A stretch of DNA of 64,000 nucleotides, from assembly GCA_006503475.1 (NCBI GenBank), contig RSEH01000080.1, positions 1 to 64,000 on the forward strand, read 5' to 3'. The stretch's first letter is position 1. Every line of letters starts with the position of its first letter. A program made the position numbers and the translations under genes. The notes under the pieces are model-generated. The model did not search any database, had not been told where the DNA came from, and saw only the letters and a program-made list of their open reading frames with translations. This document shows positions 22,644-33,860 of this stretch, in pieces. This DNA is from Stentor roeselii (lineage: Eukaryota > Ciliophora > Heterotrichea > Heterotrichida > Stentoridae).

Positions 22644-23934
22644 TTATTATTATAAAGATAACCATGATGATTATTTTCATTTTTAAAAAGTAGACATTAA
22701 AGGATTTATGGTATTGAAAGAGTTTAATGTAGTTTTAGATCATTTATAAAGTTAAACTGTTTTAAAAACAATAAATTTAATTCAATGAGATTTTCAGTGC
22801 TTTTTCTATATATATAATATTAACCTTACTTAAATAAAGACATTAAAGTTAATTTTTAGATTAAATATTTTAATTTAAGCCTTCTATTAAAGGCTATACC
22901 TACTCTTCAAAATAACTCAGTAGATGGAAGCATTTAATAATCAGAATATTTATTTCCACATTCACTTACCTTGTTGATGGTTACTTATGTATACTAATCA
23001 ATAATAACTTTTGATCAATAAATCTAGATTTCTCAGAATTAATTTATTAGTGATTTTATCGACTAAAAAATGATCTACCCTATATCTTTCATCTTTAAAC
23101 AAAGTTCTCTATTTAATCTTAAGCAATAATTTTATGGTATCCAGTGCGAGGGTTAAAAATTTAAAAAAACAATTGAACTTACTATCTTTTCTAATCATTT
23201 TTATCGAAATTTCATTTCGTTAAAATTTAAGTAGTTGATTAATATGTCAAAAGATCTATATTTTTCGGTTAAAGTATTTATCATGATTTCCAATTTTTTA
23301 TTTTAGATTAAATTTCACAAGATTAGCGCAAAATTTCAATACTGATTAAAGTTTGATCATAAAACTTTTTCAAGGTTACCCTAAATGAAGATTTCACTTC
23401 CAAACTGCTAATAATTTAATGATTTATTTTTGTGTATTTAATACGATTAGATATAATAAATATATTCGATTAATTTGCAGTAATAATTCAAAATAAATTC
23501 TAAATACATCTATAAGACTTTAATTTCAATATAACCTGAGAAGAATTGAACAATAATTTATAATTCTCTTAACTAAACTATTACATGATCAAATATGCTT
23601 ATTTTTTAAGTATATTTTATTTAAGAACTCTAGTCTCGTCCTAGATTCTTGCAATATTGAGTTACAATTAACTACATATTAAAATACTGATAGTTATTGA
23701 AGGATCATTTATTCCCAAAGAATAATTACTTAAATACTGCAATCATTGTAGAACTATTTCAACATTATCCAATTACTTAGAAATCCTCTAAGCTACAAAA
23801 ATTTATATGTTTTTAATCTAGGAATTTAACTCTAACAAAATATACTTTTCATATTTGAAATGATTTCAAATATTTTATTATGAAAAGGGTGTCTATGTTT
23901 TTCATATTACGTCTCTTTTTTAAGTCTACAAATT
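22644..23934. other. Intergenic, AT-rich, nothing recognised
   Basis: About 1.3 kb upstream of the 787-aa WD40 gene and before the long repeat. No frame longer than background and no relic that I could align by eye. Confidence 0.5.
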
Positions 23935-24978
23935 TTTATAGAAATTGACTTCCATTTTCTATCAATTTTCTAATTTTCTCTACACATTTTTTAAGTATTT
24001 TAGATGATTAGCCAGCATGCAGCTTTGAATGATTTTTTGCTAAACTTATTGAATCTTATATTCGAGTGTCTTTTTAGAAAAATTTAGATTTTATAATTCA
24101 TATTAATATATAGATCATGCTCTAGAGTATACATTATGAGTTAATCTTATATTAGGTTGATATTTTAAGCAACATAGAAAAAGATCAAATTTATAATTAT
24201 CATAAGAGAAATGAGTTCTGTCAAGATTTTATATCTTCCTTTGAGGGTTTAGGTATAAATATAGTTAAAATTGCATAAATAATAATAAATTAAACTTAGT
24301 TCAGGATTCTTCAAAGACAATTTACCTAATCATTAATTAAAGGTAAATAGAGTCGTTTATGAGAAAGAAAAATTAGCTATGCTGATACTGAGAGTATTCC
24401 TTACAAAATGAAATCATATTAGTTTAGTTTTTAATAATATCTATCATTTTATTCGAATCGATAGACAAGTAATAAATCTGAAGTAATGTCTTGTTTTAAT
24501 TTTATATAAGAATAGTGAACCTTTGACCTCTGATAAGTTTTTAATTGTGTCAATTTTATAGCATTTGTCTAGACTACTGAACTCTTGCTGTTCATACCGA
24601 ATTTTACAAATCAAAGATGCTTATAAATGATATACTTAAATGATTTTATTCTCTTATTCAAAGCATCAATTAGCTCTTATATCTGTGATAATTGTAAAAA
24701 TTACTTCTAACCTTTGAAAATAATATAAAAATATGAGTCTGCCCAACAGGTTATCATCTTAATGCTTAATTTGTGAAATAGATTATACTTATAATATCGC
24801 TACTGGATCTGCCTATTATGTAGATTTTTTCCAATCAATACATAAATAAACATCTCAAATTACCTTCATGAACATTTTTAACTCCTGAAAATCATTTTCC
24901 AACAAAAGAAAAAGGGTTTTTCTTTTCAAAAAATTTTTATATGATTTGTAATAAATCTTTCATCCCTTCACCAATTTG
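23935..24978. repeat. Long direct repeat, copy B
   Basis: This matches 1-1035 in the same orientation with a few percent differences, for example gattagCcagc here against gattagTcagc in copy A. The copies share the non-coding part and the dead start of the polycystin-like gene. No terminal inverted repeats, target duplication or transposase are visible, so I treat it as a segmental duplication. Confidence 0.93.
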
Positions 24979-25880
24979 AGTTTTCAATTTCACATACGTG
25001 TTTTTGATAATGGAATAATTTTTTCTATTGAAGGTAAAAACCCTTATATTCAATTGTTGGGAAAAGAATTGATTTTTCTGAACTATCGCTATTGTGGAAT
25101 CAATAGACTTTGTGATTTGGCTGAAAAACTATTGAATATCAATATCCTAATAAAGCTAAAATTCAGTGGATTCATATTCTAATAAATATAAATAAATCAG
25201 AAATTGGTATAAAAATAATATTATTTCTTAATTTAGTTGAAGAATTGAGAATTTTCTGAAACAATAATCCAGATGCCCATGATCCAATTTTCACTATCGG
25301 ACGAGGATATTATTTCAATGGAGATGCATTTTTAACAACTCAATCATCCTTTATAATTCCTTATTCCTCTGTTATAAATATGTGGGTATTACCAATATCT
25401 GTGTCAATTTTCAGTAAAGGTTCAATACTTGAAACAATATATAACGAAACTTCAAAACAATTAATAACATATATAAGTTTTGAAAGTAATGAAGAATTTA
25501 CCTCATCTTTAAAAAAATTAAAATTTGATGTTGTTGGATCAGAGTGGTTTTCATATATTATAGCTTGGTCCAATTATTATAATGGTATTATTTTTCATGG
25601 AACTCAATATAATAAAAATACATTCCCTGCAAAAATGAAATGTTTATTGATGATCTTGAAAATCAATTCTTTCTTGGGAAAGGATCGATAGGTTCACAGG
25701 ATATAGCTCATTTTAAAATTGAAAATTACTTTAATTCAAACAATTTTATAATTGTTACAATTATTTTATGCAAAATTATAGGATTATTTTTCTTTATGGA
25801 CTAAACTTAAACTCTTGTTATGAATCAGTAACAATGTTTTGTAATATTACCTGCGAAAATTGTGATAAATGCATGATTTA
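24627..25880 (+). pseudogene. Dead internally deleted copy of the polycystin-like gene
   Basis: It starts at an ATG-like position equal to 692 in copy A. It continues through a RVFDNG...NYRYCG stretch (from about 24995), then jumps to the second LamG module (GRGYYFNGDAFLTT from about 25300). It ends with ENQFFLGKGS (about 25660) and NSCYES...CNITCENCD (about 25810-25870). The intact gene has a Cys-rich region between modules one and two that is missing here, so one internal deletion plus several stops and frame changes separate it from a working gene. It covers only the first quarter of the family length. Confidence 0.9.
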
Positions 25881-26405
25881 AGTCATTTGAAAAAATAATT
25901 CATTTATTTGAGATAGTATTAACCTTGAAAAATAAAGTAATTAATTTATTCATCATCCGAAAAAATTTTTTATAAATAAACATATAAAGTTGAAAGATAC
26001 ACAATGATTTCATAACTAATCTCATTTAAATGGTTAAAAATGTGATATATTTAATTAAATTTGAAAAAGAGCAGGCTTCATATTTAAATTCTGTTAAGGA
26101 AAAATCATATACTAATCTATTCACCTTTAACAAGTTTTCAGTATTGAGAAACTATATTACTATAAAATGAACATACCTAAGTATGAAAGAAAATCACTCT
26201 CTAAAACTACAAAAACAACTAAAACAATAAAAAATTTCTAATATTCCACTTTTTCTATAATCAAAACCGCGAAATTTTTGCAGTTCAGAAAGTTGAAGTA
26301 ATTTCATCTTTAAAACTATGTGAATATCACTCATTATTCAATTGATATCTTTAATTGATAAATCTATCCTAAACAATTATTAATCTATTACTTCCATTCT
26401 GCCAT
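25881..26405. other. Intergenic, nothing recognised
   Basis: AT-rich DNA between the dead polycystin-like copy and the 3' end of the beta-propeller gene. No supportable feature. Confidence 0.5.
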
Positions 26406-27794
26406 TTAAAAATTCCTCACATTTAAAATTTGCAGTTCATAAGAAACAACTGAAAACCTCCAGACACCAAAAGTTTTCCTGTTATTAAAAACATCAACAG
26501 CAACAAAATAAATATAAGGAAAAACAAATTTTCCTTTTCCAGGACATCTAGAATTTTTTAGCTCTCTTAAATTCAAGCAGTTAAACTTAAAAATATCATC
26601 ATCTTCATACACTAAGATTTCTTTCCCAACAAAAAGAAATCGAGTAAGATTATAACAAAAAATCATTTTACTTCCTCTACCCAAAAAATTCGCTTTAAAA
26701 GTCCTGTTCAAAATATTAAATTCACAATAAAACTCCGAGTTATTCCCAACGAAATGCACAACATCATTAATCATGACACTATGAGTAATCCCTAATTTTT
26801 TAATTTCACCAGGAATTTTACAGATAGTTTTCCAGGACTTTTCATTATTATCAAGTGAAAGGATCTTGATTTTACTGGAATTTCCACCAATTAACAAGAG
26901 TTTTTGCTGAAAGACTTCTAAACTATGGAACTCTACATTGGGAAAAGTGAAAATTTTAGTGAACCAAGGGCGTTGATCAGTGCCTGCCGAGTACTGAATG
27001 GACCAGACGCCTCCTCGAGAAAAGATTCCAAGATATGCAGCATATAAAATAGTCCCTTCTTTGTATTCAATATAACTGCCACCTAACTCCCAAGTCATTT
27101 TTTTATTTTCCAATGAACTCACCTTCACTTTCTTCACTTTATTCAAGTAAATCCTCACTTGAGTTAAAATTGAATCTTCAGACAAATGAGACAAGTGGTT
27201 CAAAACTGGCTCTTTGAAGAAATCAAGAATATTATAACGAATTTTTACTGAAGAACTCGATATCCCTTCTAAGATCTTCTCTGGAATAAAGGTTATATTT
27301 AATATTTCATTGAATTTCAGAGATTTTTCTGAGATTATCGCTTTTATTATCCTTTGTTTCCTGATTTTTTCGTCGAGGTCAGTCAAGTGAAGCTGATTTT
27401 TTAAATCTGAGCTCAGTTCAAGAAGGTTTTTTTTTACTTTTTGTTGAAAATTTTCCAATGATTTTTTTTTTAAGTTGATCAGATCAGCGACTTTTCTAAG
27501 ATTTTTTGCGTTTTCAGAGACTTCTTCTCGGAATCTTTGCAAAACTGATAAAAGCTTGTCTGTTTTGATCCTTATGTCAGTGAAAGAAATCTGGGTGATT
27601 AGTGCCTCATGTGGAATTATGTCTAAAGACTGATATCGTCTATGGAATCGTCCCCCGTCGATTTGGCAGCTGGTGCAAGACTCTATGCTTATTTCATGAG
27701 AAGAGTAAAGGCAGGTTAAACATGATCGACAGACAAAGTTGCTTCGGTTGTTCAAGTTGGGAAATTCTTGATTTAAGACTATGACTGATCTCAT
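26406..27794 (-). CDS. Cys-rich / coiled-coil / beta-propeller protein
   Basis: A 462-aa protein. Its N-terminus has four cysteines in two CxxC pairs (CRSC, CTSC, residues ~22-40), like a small zinc-binding or degenerate B-box unit. A coiled coil follows (about 75-150). The C-terminal half (about 230-455) has repeated beta strands of the type LLLIGGNSSKIKIL and VHFVGNNSE, resembling kelch-like propeller blades with weak conservation. The order (Cys motif, coiled coil, propeller) recalls TRIM/B-box-kelch proteins that serve as scaffolds or ubiquitin-ligase parts, but no RING is visible and the role is inference. The next feature upstream is a dead WD40 copy on the other strand. Confidence 0.75.
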   Translation of the reverse strand: MRSVIVLNQEFPNLNNRSNFVCRSCLTCLYSSHEISIESCTSCQIDGGRFHRRYQSLDIIPHEALITQISFTDIRIKTDKLLSVLQRFREEVSENAKNLRKVADLINLKKKSLENFQQKVKKNLLELSSDLKNQLHLTDLDEKIRKQRIIKAIISEKSLKFNEILNITFIPEKILEGISSSSVKIRYNILDFFKEPVLNHLSHLSEDSILTQVRIYLNKVKKVKVSSLENKKMTWELGGSYIEYKEGTILYAAYLGIFSRGGVWSIQYSAGTDQRPWFTKIFTFPNVEFHSLEVFQQKLLLIGGNSSKIKILSLDNNEKSWKTICKIPGEIKKLGITHSVMINDVVHFVGNNSEFYCEFNILNRTFKANFLGRGSKMIFCYNLTRFLFVGKEILVYEDDDIFKFNCLNLRELKNSRCPGKGKFVFPYIYFVAVDVFNNRKTFGVWRFSVVSYELQILNVRNF

Positions 27795-27929
27795 TTTATA
27801 GACATTAAGAGTGATGATCAGTTAAAATAATTAGTTTTTTTTTATGTTCGGAAGAATTGAATAGAAGTTGAAAATTTTTAGATTTGGAAGATTCAGACTA
27901 TCGTAAAGTTATCAAAAGTCTTATCAACT

Positions 27930-28290
27930 ATTTGGTTATATCAATTTATGTAAGAAAAATATTGTTTGTGGTGATGAAAAGTTTGAATGTTTCGGATGTT
28001 TATGTGGGGATTTTAAGTCGCATAAGAATTTGATATGAAATTTCAAGTTTTCTTATGAGAATTAGATTATTTTTAGTGGATGTGATGATGGTTGTGGAAA
28101 TATTTGGAGTTTAAGAATTCTATGGATTTAGGGAAATTCAAGTTGGTTTATTTTGGCAGTTTTTTATTGAATCGTAGGATTTTTGTGAATGAGTTAAGTT
28201 ATAGAAGTGTTTTTAGTTAAGGAAGAAGGGTATGAAAGTTTTTGAAATTTTATTAGTGATAGATTTGTCTTTCACAAATAGTGGAAAGTT
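27930..28290 (+). pseudogene. Dead C-terminal piece of a WD40 gene
   Basis: Broken plus-strand frames spell VCGDEKF, FKSHKN, FSGCDDGCGNIWSL and NSSWFILAVF in sequence. These align in order with the last three blades of the 808-aa WD40 protein (SGDENFLKLW, FKAHENW, SGDDNGSVKIWDL, HSSWVVAASF). Several stops interrupt it, and one TGA sits where the intact gene has Trp. Only the C-terminal part of the gene is represented. Confidence 0.72.
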
Positions 28291-29410
28291 TGTAGAAGTT
28301 AATCAATTATAGGAGATCTAAGAGCTCAAATGTTTAGAATTGTTTGGGTTTTTATTATATGAAAAGATGCATTTTCTTTGAAGATTTGGATTTTCTTTAT
28401 TGATAACTTGTTGCTCTTATTTAGTTGATTCCCATAATATTTGAATCTGATCTCAATTTATCTTTATTTATTTTATTAACTTTCTTGCAGATATCAAAAT
28501 CTTTAAAGTTTATGTAATTACTTTCAAAACAAAAGATCTTTAAAGTCCTGTCTTCTAGTGGTAAAAACTTCAAACAATTTGAAAGTGCCAGTGAACAGCT
28601 TTTCAAAATAATTTTCTATAGAAATGTGCTGCATGTTTATATAATGAGTGATTTTCAAATATATTCAGATCAATATTTCTTTTTATTATTTAGCTACTGA
28701 CAAATATTCAATTGAGAAATTTTAGTAAACCTTATGTTTTGATTAATTTAAGGAGCTGCAAGATTTTTACTTTTAATTAAATAGAGAATTTATTTAGAAT
28801 ATGAATAATTATACTCAAATAATTTTTATTATATAACTATTCAACTTTATCTCAACAAATTTTTAATTTCATATGATATATCTAAAAGAACTCTGAAACA
28901 CTAAATATTTCTCTAATCAAAAGAAATCTTTCTTTGATTTACCAAACAACAAACAATACCTTGTTTAGAAGGTTTTCAGTGGTGAGTTAAGATTTAGCTA
29001 AGCTTGAAATTTTATCGATTTATTAGGTGCTTACACTATTTGTCTTTGGTGTCCATAGTTAATTATATGAAATAATCTAATATATCCAAATAAAATAAAT
29101 GCATTAGCAAAAGAGATAAACTATTAGAAGTTGATTTATGTTTAAATATTGAGATAATGACTAGATTATATTATTGTTAAAATTATGCAAATAACTCTAA
29201 TGTATATTTTAATAACATTAATTACAATATAAATTTAAAACCACTGATTTCAAATCTAATCTATTAAATCAACCAATCCAAATAATTAAACCTTTCCAAA
29301 ACTCACCAAATCCAAAATCTCTTCCTCAAATCTCATAAAAAAAATTCCAATATTCAATTCAATCCCTCAAACCCAATAACCACCTTCCCCAGCACTTCAA
29401 CATAAAACAA
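28291..29410. other. Intergenic; G-poor leader before 29411
   Basis: No supportable gene. A 61-codon minus-strand frame at 28421-28606 has no recognisable domain and sits next to decayed DNA, so I leave it out. From about 29230 the plus strand becomes AC-rich with few G, ending at the ATG of the 252-aa gene. Confidence 0.5.
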
Positions 29411-30169
29411 ATGAGTCAAAAAGGTTACCCAGGTTACCAATCAATCTTCTTCAAAAACTTATCAACAACCCAAAACAAGCGTCTCGAAAAAGACTCATAC
29501 CATCAAGTCCTCCTTCAAGTCTCTTCCCTCTGTTCAAAAATATCCCCTCGAGGTTGTTCTCAGAACACGCGAGTCTCATACGACGACATTGACCGAACAC
29601 AAGAGCAAATCCGTTCAAAAGTAAGAACTTCAAAGCAATTCGCAGAGCAAGAGCTGAGCAAGTTAAACAATCCGATGCGCTTTACAACTTCCAGTTCTCC
29701 TCGTGGAAGAAAAGTGACTTTTGTGGATAAGTTAAAACTTGAGAAAGTTCATCGAAATCGATGTTTTTGCAAAGAAGAGAAGCCAAAAGGGAACTGTTTA
29801 GATGAAGTCATTGATAAATGTGAGGTGTTCCAACCACTTATCTTACCTCAAAAGAAAGAAATAGTTTCTCATGCGTTTTATAGACTGAATACTTCAGGAT
29901 TCGCTTATAACTACATAGAAGACTTGTCGGAATGTCTGAAAAACACTGACGACCAGGAAAGGATCTGGAATATGATGAGTACTTTGAAGTATAATAGAAA
30001 TACTGATAAGAGTTTGAAGAATGAACTGAAGTTTATCAAAGGTGAATTGCTGCAGACTACTAAAAAAATCGTAAAAATGACGCCTTATAAACTTTGGAGA
30101 CAGAATAACATTGCTTTCATGTCAAATGCGGATAAAGTCATTTTTTCTTTGCCTACTGTAAAAAACTAA
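29411..30169 (+). CDS. Hypothetical basic protein, 252 aa
   Basis: I do not recognise a family. The protein is basic and mostly hydrophilic with no signal peptide or membrane helix. It contains an SPRGRKVTF segment near residue 95 and CFC...C...C cysteines around 117-138. The C-terminal third is helical and charged. Coding-like base usage, an AC-rich leader and a snug fit with its neighbour support it as real. Its TAA ends four bases before the stop codon of the converging coiled-coil gene, so the two 3' UTRs must overlap. Confidence 0.75.
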   Translation: MSQKGYPGYQSIFFKNLSTTQNKRLEKDSYHQVLLQVSSLCSKISPRGCSQNTRVSYDDIDRTQEQIRSKVRTSKQFAEQELSKLNNPMRFTTSSSPRGRKVTFVDKLKLEKVHRNRCFCKEEKPKGNCLDEVIDKCEVFQPLILPQKKEIVSHAFYRLNTSGFAYNYIEDLSECLKNTDDQERIWNMMSTLKYNRNTDKSLKNELKFIKGELLQTTKKIVKMTPYKLWRQNNIAFMSNADKVIFSLPTVKN

Positions 30170-30173
30170 AATA

Positions 30174-31100
30174 CTAATTTTTTTCTTTTTTTGTTTTTAA
30201 AGGTCTTTGGTATTTTTTTAACTTTTTCTTTGCCTCACTTAATGGCTGGAAAAAAGGACTTTTTTCGAAGCGACTTGAAGTTTTGTTTATTCGAGTTTTT
30301 TGCTTTTTTTTGGATTTTGAAATAGGTGATAAGGACTTCTCGATTCGATCAGGAGTTCTTGCCATGCGACTTGATTTTATCTCGAAACTTTCCTGGGTGT
30401 AGTCTTTGAAGTCCTTGTTAAAAGCAGTTAAATCAAGTTTGTAGTCAGAACGAGACTTTAGTTCAATAAACTCTGATCTGAGTTTTTCGTATTCTTTGTT
30501 AGTTGTTTCCAGTTCGCTTTTCATTTTTGAGTACTTTTTGAAGTTTTTTTCGTTATTTAAAGTGATTTCTTGAATGGCTTCAGATTCTTTTTTTACTTTT
30601 CCTTCGAAATTTTCTTTTTCTTGTTCGGAATTTCCGATTTTTTTTAGTTCCTCGATTTCTTGAGTCCTTTGACGGAGACTTTCTTTTAGTTTTTTGTTGG
30701 TTTGTATGAGACTTTCAATGGTTTTATAGTTCTGCTCAAGAAGAATAAGGTTTTCACTGTGAAAGTCCTTCATTTTTTCATCTAATCCATCGATTAAGAC
30801 CTTCATTTCAAGTTCATTTTTGAAGTGTTGTCTTATTTCTGAGTCAAGTTTTTGAAGTTCTTTTTGGTAAACTTCGTTTTCTTTGAATTTTTTGTTGTTT
30901 GCGCTGTTTTTTACAAGACTTTCGAAATTTTTTAAACTTTTGAACAGATCTGAAAAATTTGATAAGGTTTCGTTTGCGTCTTTTGAAAGGACTTGCACCA
31001 GGTCTTTGCCGAGAAGCTGCTGCTCTTGGGTGGAAAGGTCTGTGTACAATGATACACTCAGTTCTTTTATCATTAGAAGCAATTTTTCGTCTGTTTCCAT
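30174..31100 (-). CDS. Coiled-coil protein, 308 aa
   Basis: Residues ~55-225 are almost continuous heptad-type coiled coil rich in E, K, L and N. The last ~75 residues are very basic with several S-P and T-P sites (TPDRIEKS, SLSPIS, KSPF), so a phosphorylated, microtubule- or cortex-bound tail is possible (inference). No enzyme domain is present. It converges on the 252-aa gene with a 4-base gap. Its 5' flank holds ~107-bp tandem repeats that are C-rich on its coding strand. Confidence 0.8.
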   Translation of the reverse strand: METDEKLLLMIKELSVSLYTDLSTQEQQLLGKDLVQVLSKDANETLSNFSDLFKSLKNFESLVKNSANNKKFKENEVYQKELQKLDSEIRQHFKNELEMKVLIDGLDEKMKDFHSENLILLEQNYKTIESLIQTNKKLKESLRQRTQEIEELKKIGNSEQEKENFEGKVKKESEAIQEITLNNEKNFKKYSKMKSELETTNKEYEKLRSEFIELKSRSDYKLDLTAFNKDFKDYTQESFEIKSSRMARTPDRIEKSLSPISKSKKKQKTRINKTSSRFEKSPFFQPLSEAKKKLKKYQRPLKTKKEKN

Positions 31101-31159
31101 TGAAACTATATAGAAATTTTTATTTAAAATTAGAAGAAAGTGGAGTTTAGAGAGATTAA

Positions 31160-31490
31160 GGGAAAGTAAATGATTTTAGGAGAAGAAGGGTTTTAAAGTA
31201 GAAATTTTAGGAAAAATTAGAGAAGTTTATGAAAAGATTAGATTTTTTGATTGGAGAGGATTGAGAGAATGGTTAAATGATTTTAGGAGAAGAAGGGTTT
31301 CTAAAGTAAGAAATTTTAGGAAAAATTAGAGAAATTCATGAAAAGATTAGATTTTTTTATTGGGAGAGGATTAAGAGAATGGTTTAATGATTTTAGGAGA
31401 AGAAAGGTTTATAATGTGAGAAATTTTAGTAAAATTAGAGAATTTTATGAAAAGATTAGATTTTGATTAGAAGAAGATTAAGAGAATCTT
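31160..31490. repeat. Tandem repeat, about 107-110 bp x 3
   Basis: The block starting '(a/t)aatgattttaggagaaga' recurs at about 31168, 31275 and 31385, each followed by 'aaattttag.aaaa.ttagagaa' and 'atgaaaagattagattt'. It lies in the divergent region between the coiled-coil gene (minus) and the DUF229 gene (plus), closer to the coiled-coil start. No frame crosses it. Confidence 0.9.
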
Positions 31491-31637
31491 TGATGAGTGA
31501 ATCTTGGTAAGCTAAGAATATTAAATACTCAATCAATAAACTTTTATTATAAAAAAATTCACTCAAAAGATTATGTAACTTCTTCAATCTCTATAACACC
31601 ATCTAGTTCCATTTCTAAATCTCTCAATCCATAATTA

Positions 31638-33725
31638 ATGAAAAGTAAAAGTCTCGCAATAGCAGGACTTATTTACCTTCTATTCCTCCTTTTTTACTTT
31701 CCCAATCGAAACGAGTTAAAATCTTATCTTCAACCCCTCTTCCCAAAGCGTTACTCCTCAGAAAACCCATTCGAAAAGACCGTCTTTCGCCAAGTCAACT
31801 ACTTCCAATCAAACACATCTTCAGACGTGAATCCCTTAAACAACCAAGACTTTAAATACAGTCCAAAACGATTCGAAATCGACGATACCGACCTTTTACT
31901 TCAAGAAAACCTTGAATGCAAGCCAGATAGTTTCGGTTATTCAAAAACCCGTGGAAAAGAAGTCTTCAAAGAAAAAACTTACCCAAAATGTTCAAAAGTG
32001 AATAAACAAAACGAGACTTACGCTCATATTGACCGAGTTTCAAACAAGGCTTATATGAACTGTCCTGATAAAAACAAAAAAATCCTTCTTGGACCTTTTG
32101 ATCATCGAAAACTTATTCCAAGAGAAGAAGGCTACAAAGGGTGGAAAGTTGAAGACTACTCTTCTCCAATCAACGCCAGTGACTTTGAGTTCATCCTTGG
32201 AAGTTGCGAATCTGACGGTGAAGAACTTCTTCAAGGAAACATGGTACCTCGCTTTAACTCTTCTTCTTTCAAAGCAGCGAAAAAGTTAGTTTCAGGAAAA
32301 CCAAAATTGATTTTTTTTTTAAGTCTTGATAGCATTTCAAGAAGACACTTTTTTCGTAAACTTCCAGATTTGGTCGATTTTTTAAATGATTTAAATTCAG
32401 AAAAAAACTCGAATTTCTCAACGTTTGACTTTAAATTACAAAATGTGATGGGTGGAGACTCGCCTGATAATCAAGTTCCGATTTTTATTGGCCATCTTGG
32501 ATTTCCCAAGATGACTCCTGGAGAACAGGACAAGGATTTTTTAGGGGAAAAGGCGATTTGGCATAAGTTGAGGAAAAAAGGGTTTATTTCGGTTATTGGG
32601 TTTGAAAGTTGTGATGATAACTTTATTAAGACTATTGGAAGGGTACCGGATGTTGATTATTGTGTTGGACCTTTTTATTGTGCTGTTGAAAAATTCACTG
32701 CTAATAAGTTTGGAAAAGGATTTAGCTTGCAGAGATGTCTTGGAGGACATCAGACTCATTTTTATATTTTGAATTATACGAGGACTGTTGTGGAGATGAA
32801 TCGAGGCGCGAATGTTATGGCTTATTTGCATCTTAATGCTGGACATGAAGGGACTGGACTACATGCTGCGGTTTTGAATTTGGATATTAGGGATTATTTG
32901 AAGGACCTGTTAAAAACATACGAAGACTCATACGACATATTAATATTCCTAAACGGTGACCACGGTATGCGATACGGTTCATGGTACACAGAGCTGAGCG
33001 CATTCCAAGAGCAGAAACTTCCATCATTATTCATAATCGCAAGTAAAAGTCTTTTAAACAAGCATCCTCACTCTTACCACTCACTTTCCTCTAACACCCT
33101 AAGACTAGTCTCAAAACTCGACTACCGCAAAACAGCCTTGTCCTTAGCAGGTATCGAAGAAGACACCCCAGGAGGAATAAACCTTTTCACCCAAATCGCA
33201 TCACGTTCAAGGACCTGCACAGACCTCGGAGTCTCTCCATTCGACTGCGCTTGTTTAAAAATGAGTGAAATTTCAGTAATTGACTCAGAAACCTTATTTT
33301 TCCTGGAAAGTCTTAAAAATTACGCAGAAAACACTATCAATTCTTTAGGATTTTCAGAAAAAAAACATTTTTTAGGACAAACTTGTAAAAAAATCGTTTT
33401 AAAAGAGATAGAAAAGGTTTATCATATCGGAATTGATAATGTTAAAGAGATTTTTAAATTGGAATTGTCGTCGGATACTCGAAAGAACCTCAGGTTTGCT
33501 GTTAATTTTTATATTGCCGCTGATGGAGACAACATGGGCGCCAATGGGCTGAAATTTCGAGTGGAAAATTTGGTTTATAAGGCGAAACCTGTCAAGGCAA
33601 GGGTAAGAGTTAAACAGATCTTGTCGTTTATGAGGATGGATCAATATGCCGGTAGATGTGAAATTGAAGCGAGGAGGGTCGGCATCCAGGCTGATTTTTG
33701 TGCTTGCAATGAATTTGAGAATTAA
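31638..33725 (+). CDS. DUF229 family protein, alkaline-phosphatase/sulfatase fold
   Basis: A 695-aa type II membrane protein: a short basic N-terminus, one TM helix (about 6-22), then a lumenal or extracellular catalytic-like region. Signature strings fit the DUF229 (PF02995) family. LIFFLSLDSISRRHFFR near 225-240 is the metal/nucleophile site of the sulfatase superfamily. LHLNAGHEGTG is near 397, FLNGDHGMRYG near 437 and LAGI...GGINLF near 510. D, S and H metal-site residues are present, so it may be an active hydrolase on an unknown sulfate or phosphate ester. Length is usual for the family. The gene alternates between C/A-rich and G/T-rich blocks, with a sharp boundary near 32905. Confidence 0.88.
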   Translation: MKSKSLAIAGLIYLLFLLFYFPNRNELKSYLQPLFPKRYSSENPFEKTVFRQVNYFQSNTSSDVNPLNNQDFKYSPKRFEIDDTDLLLQENLECKPDSFGYSKTRGKEVFKEKTYPKCSKVNKQNETYAHIDRVSNKAYMNCPDKNKKILLGPFDHRKLIPREEGYKGWKVEDYSSPINASDFEFILGSCESDGEELLQGNMVPRFNSSSFKAAKKLVSGKPKLIFFLSLDSISRRHFFRKLPDLVDFLNDLNSEKNSNFSTFDFKLQNVMGGDSPDNQVPIFIGHLGFPKMTPGEQDKDFLGEKAIWHKLRKKGFISVIGFESCDDNFIKTIGRVPDVDYCVGPFYCAVEKFTANKFGKGFSLQRCLGGHQTHFYILNYTRTVVEMNRGANVMAYLHLNAGHEGTGLHAAVLNLDIRDYLKDLLKTYEDSYDILIFLNGDHGMRYGSWYTELSAFQEQKLPSLFIIASKSLLNKHPHSYHSLSSNTLRLVSKLDYRKTALSLAGIEEDTPGGINLFTQIASRSRTCTDLGVSPFDCACLKMSEISVIDSETLFFLESLKNYAENTINSLGFSEKKHFLGQTCKKIVLKEIEKVYHIGIDNVKEIFKLELSSDTRKNLRFAVNFYIAADGDNMGANGLKFRVENLVYKAKPVKARVRVKQILSFMRMDQYAGRCEIEARRVGIQADFCACNEFEN

Positions 33726-33860
33726 TGTAGAGTAGTATGGATAAGAAGCTGAATGAGTAATTGGTTAGGATTTTAGTTGGGATTCACTTTGGTATTGGAA
33801 AATTTTTTGGATTGTTGAAGTTTTGAAGGTAAATGAGATGGGTATATATATAAATTAATT

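Noticed and set aside
1-24978. Long direct repeats as LTRs or ends of a mobile element
   Set aside because: No transposase, integrase, terminal motif or target duplication is visible. The repeat carries a host gene relic, and ordinary host genes fill the interval.
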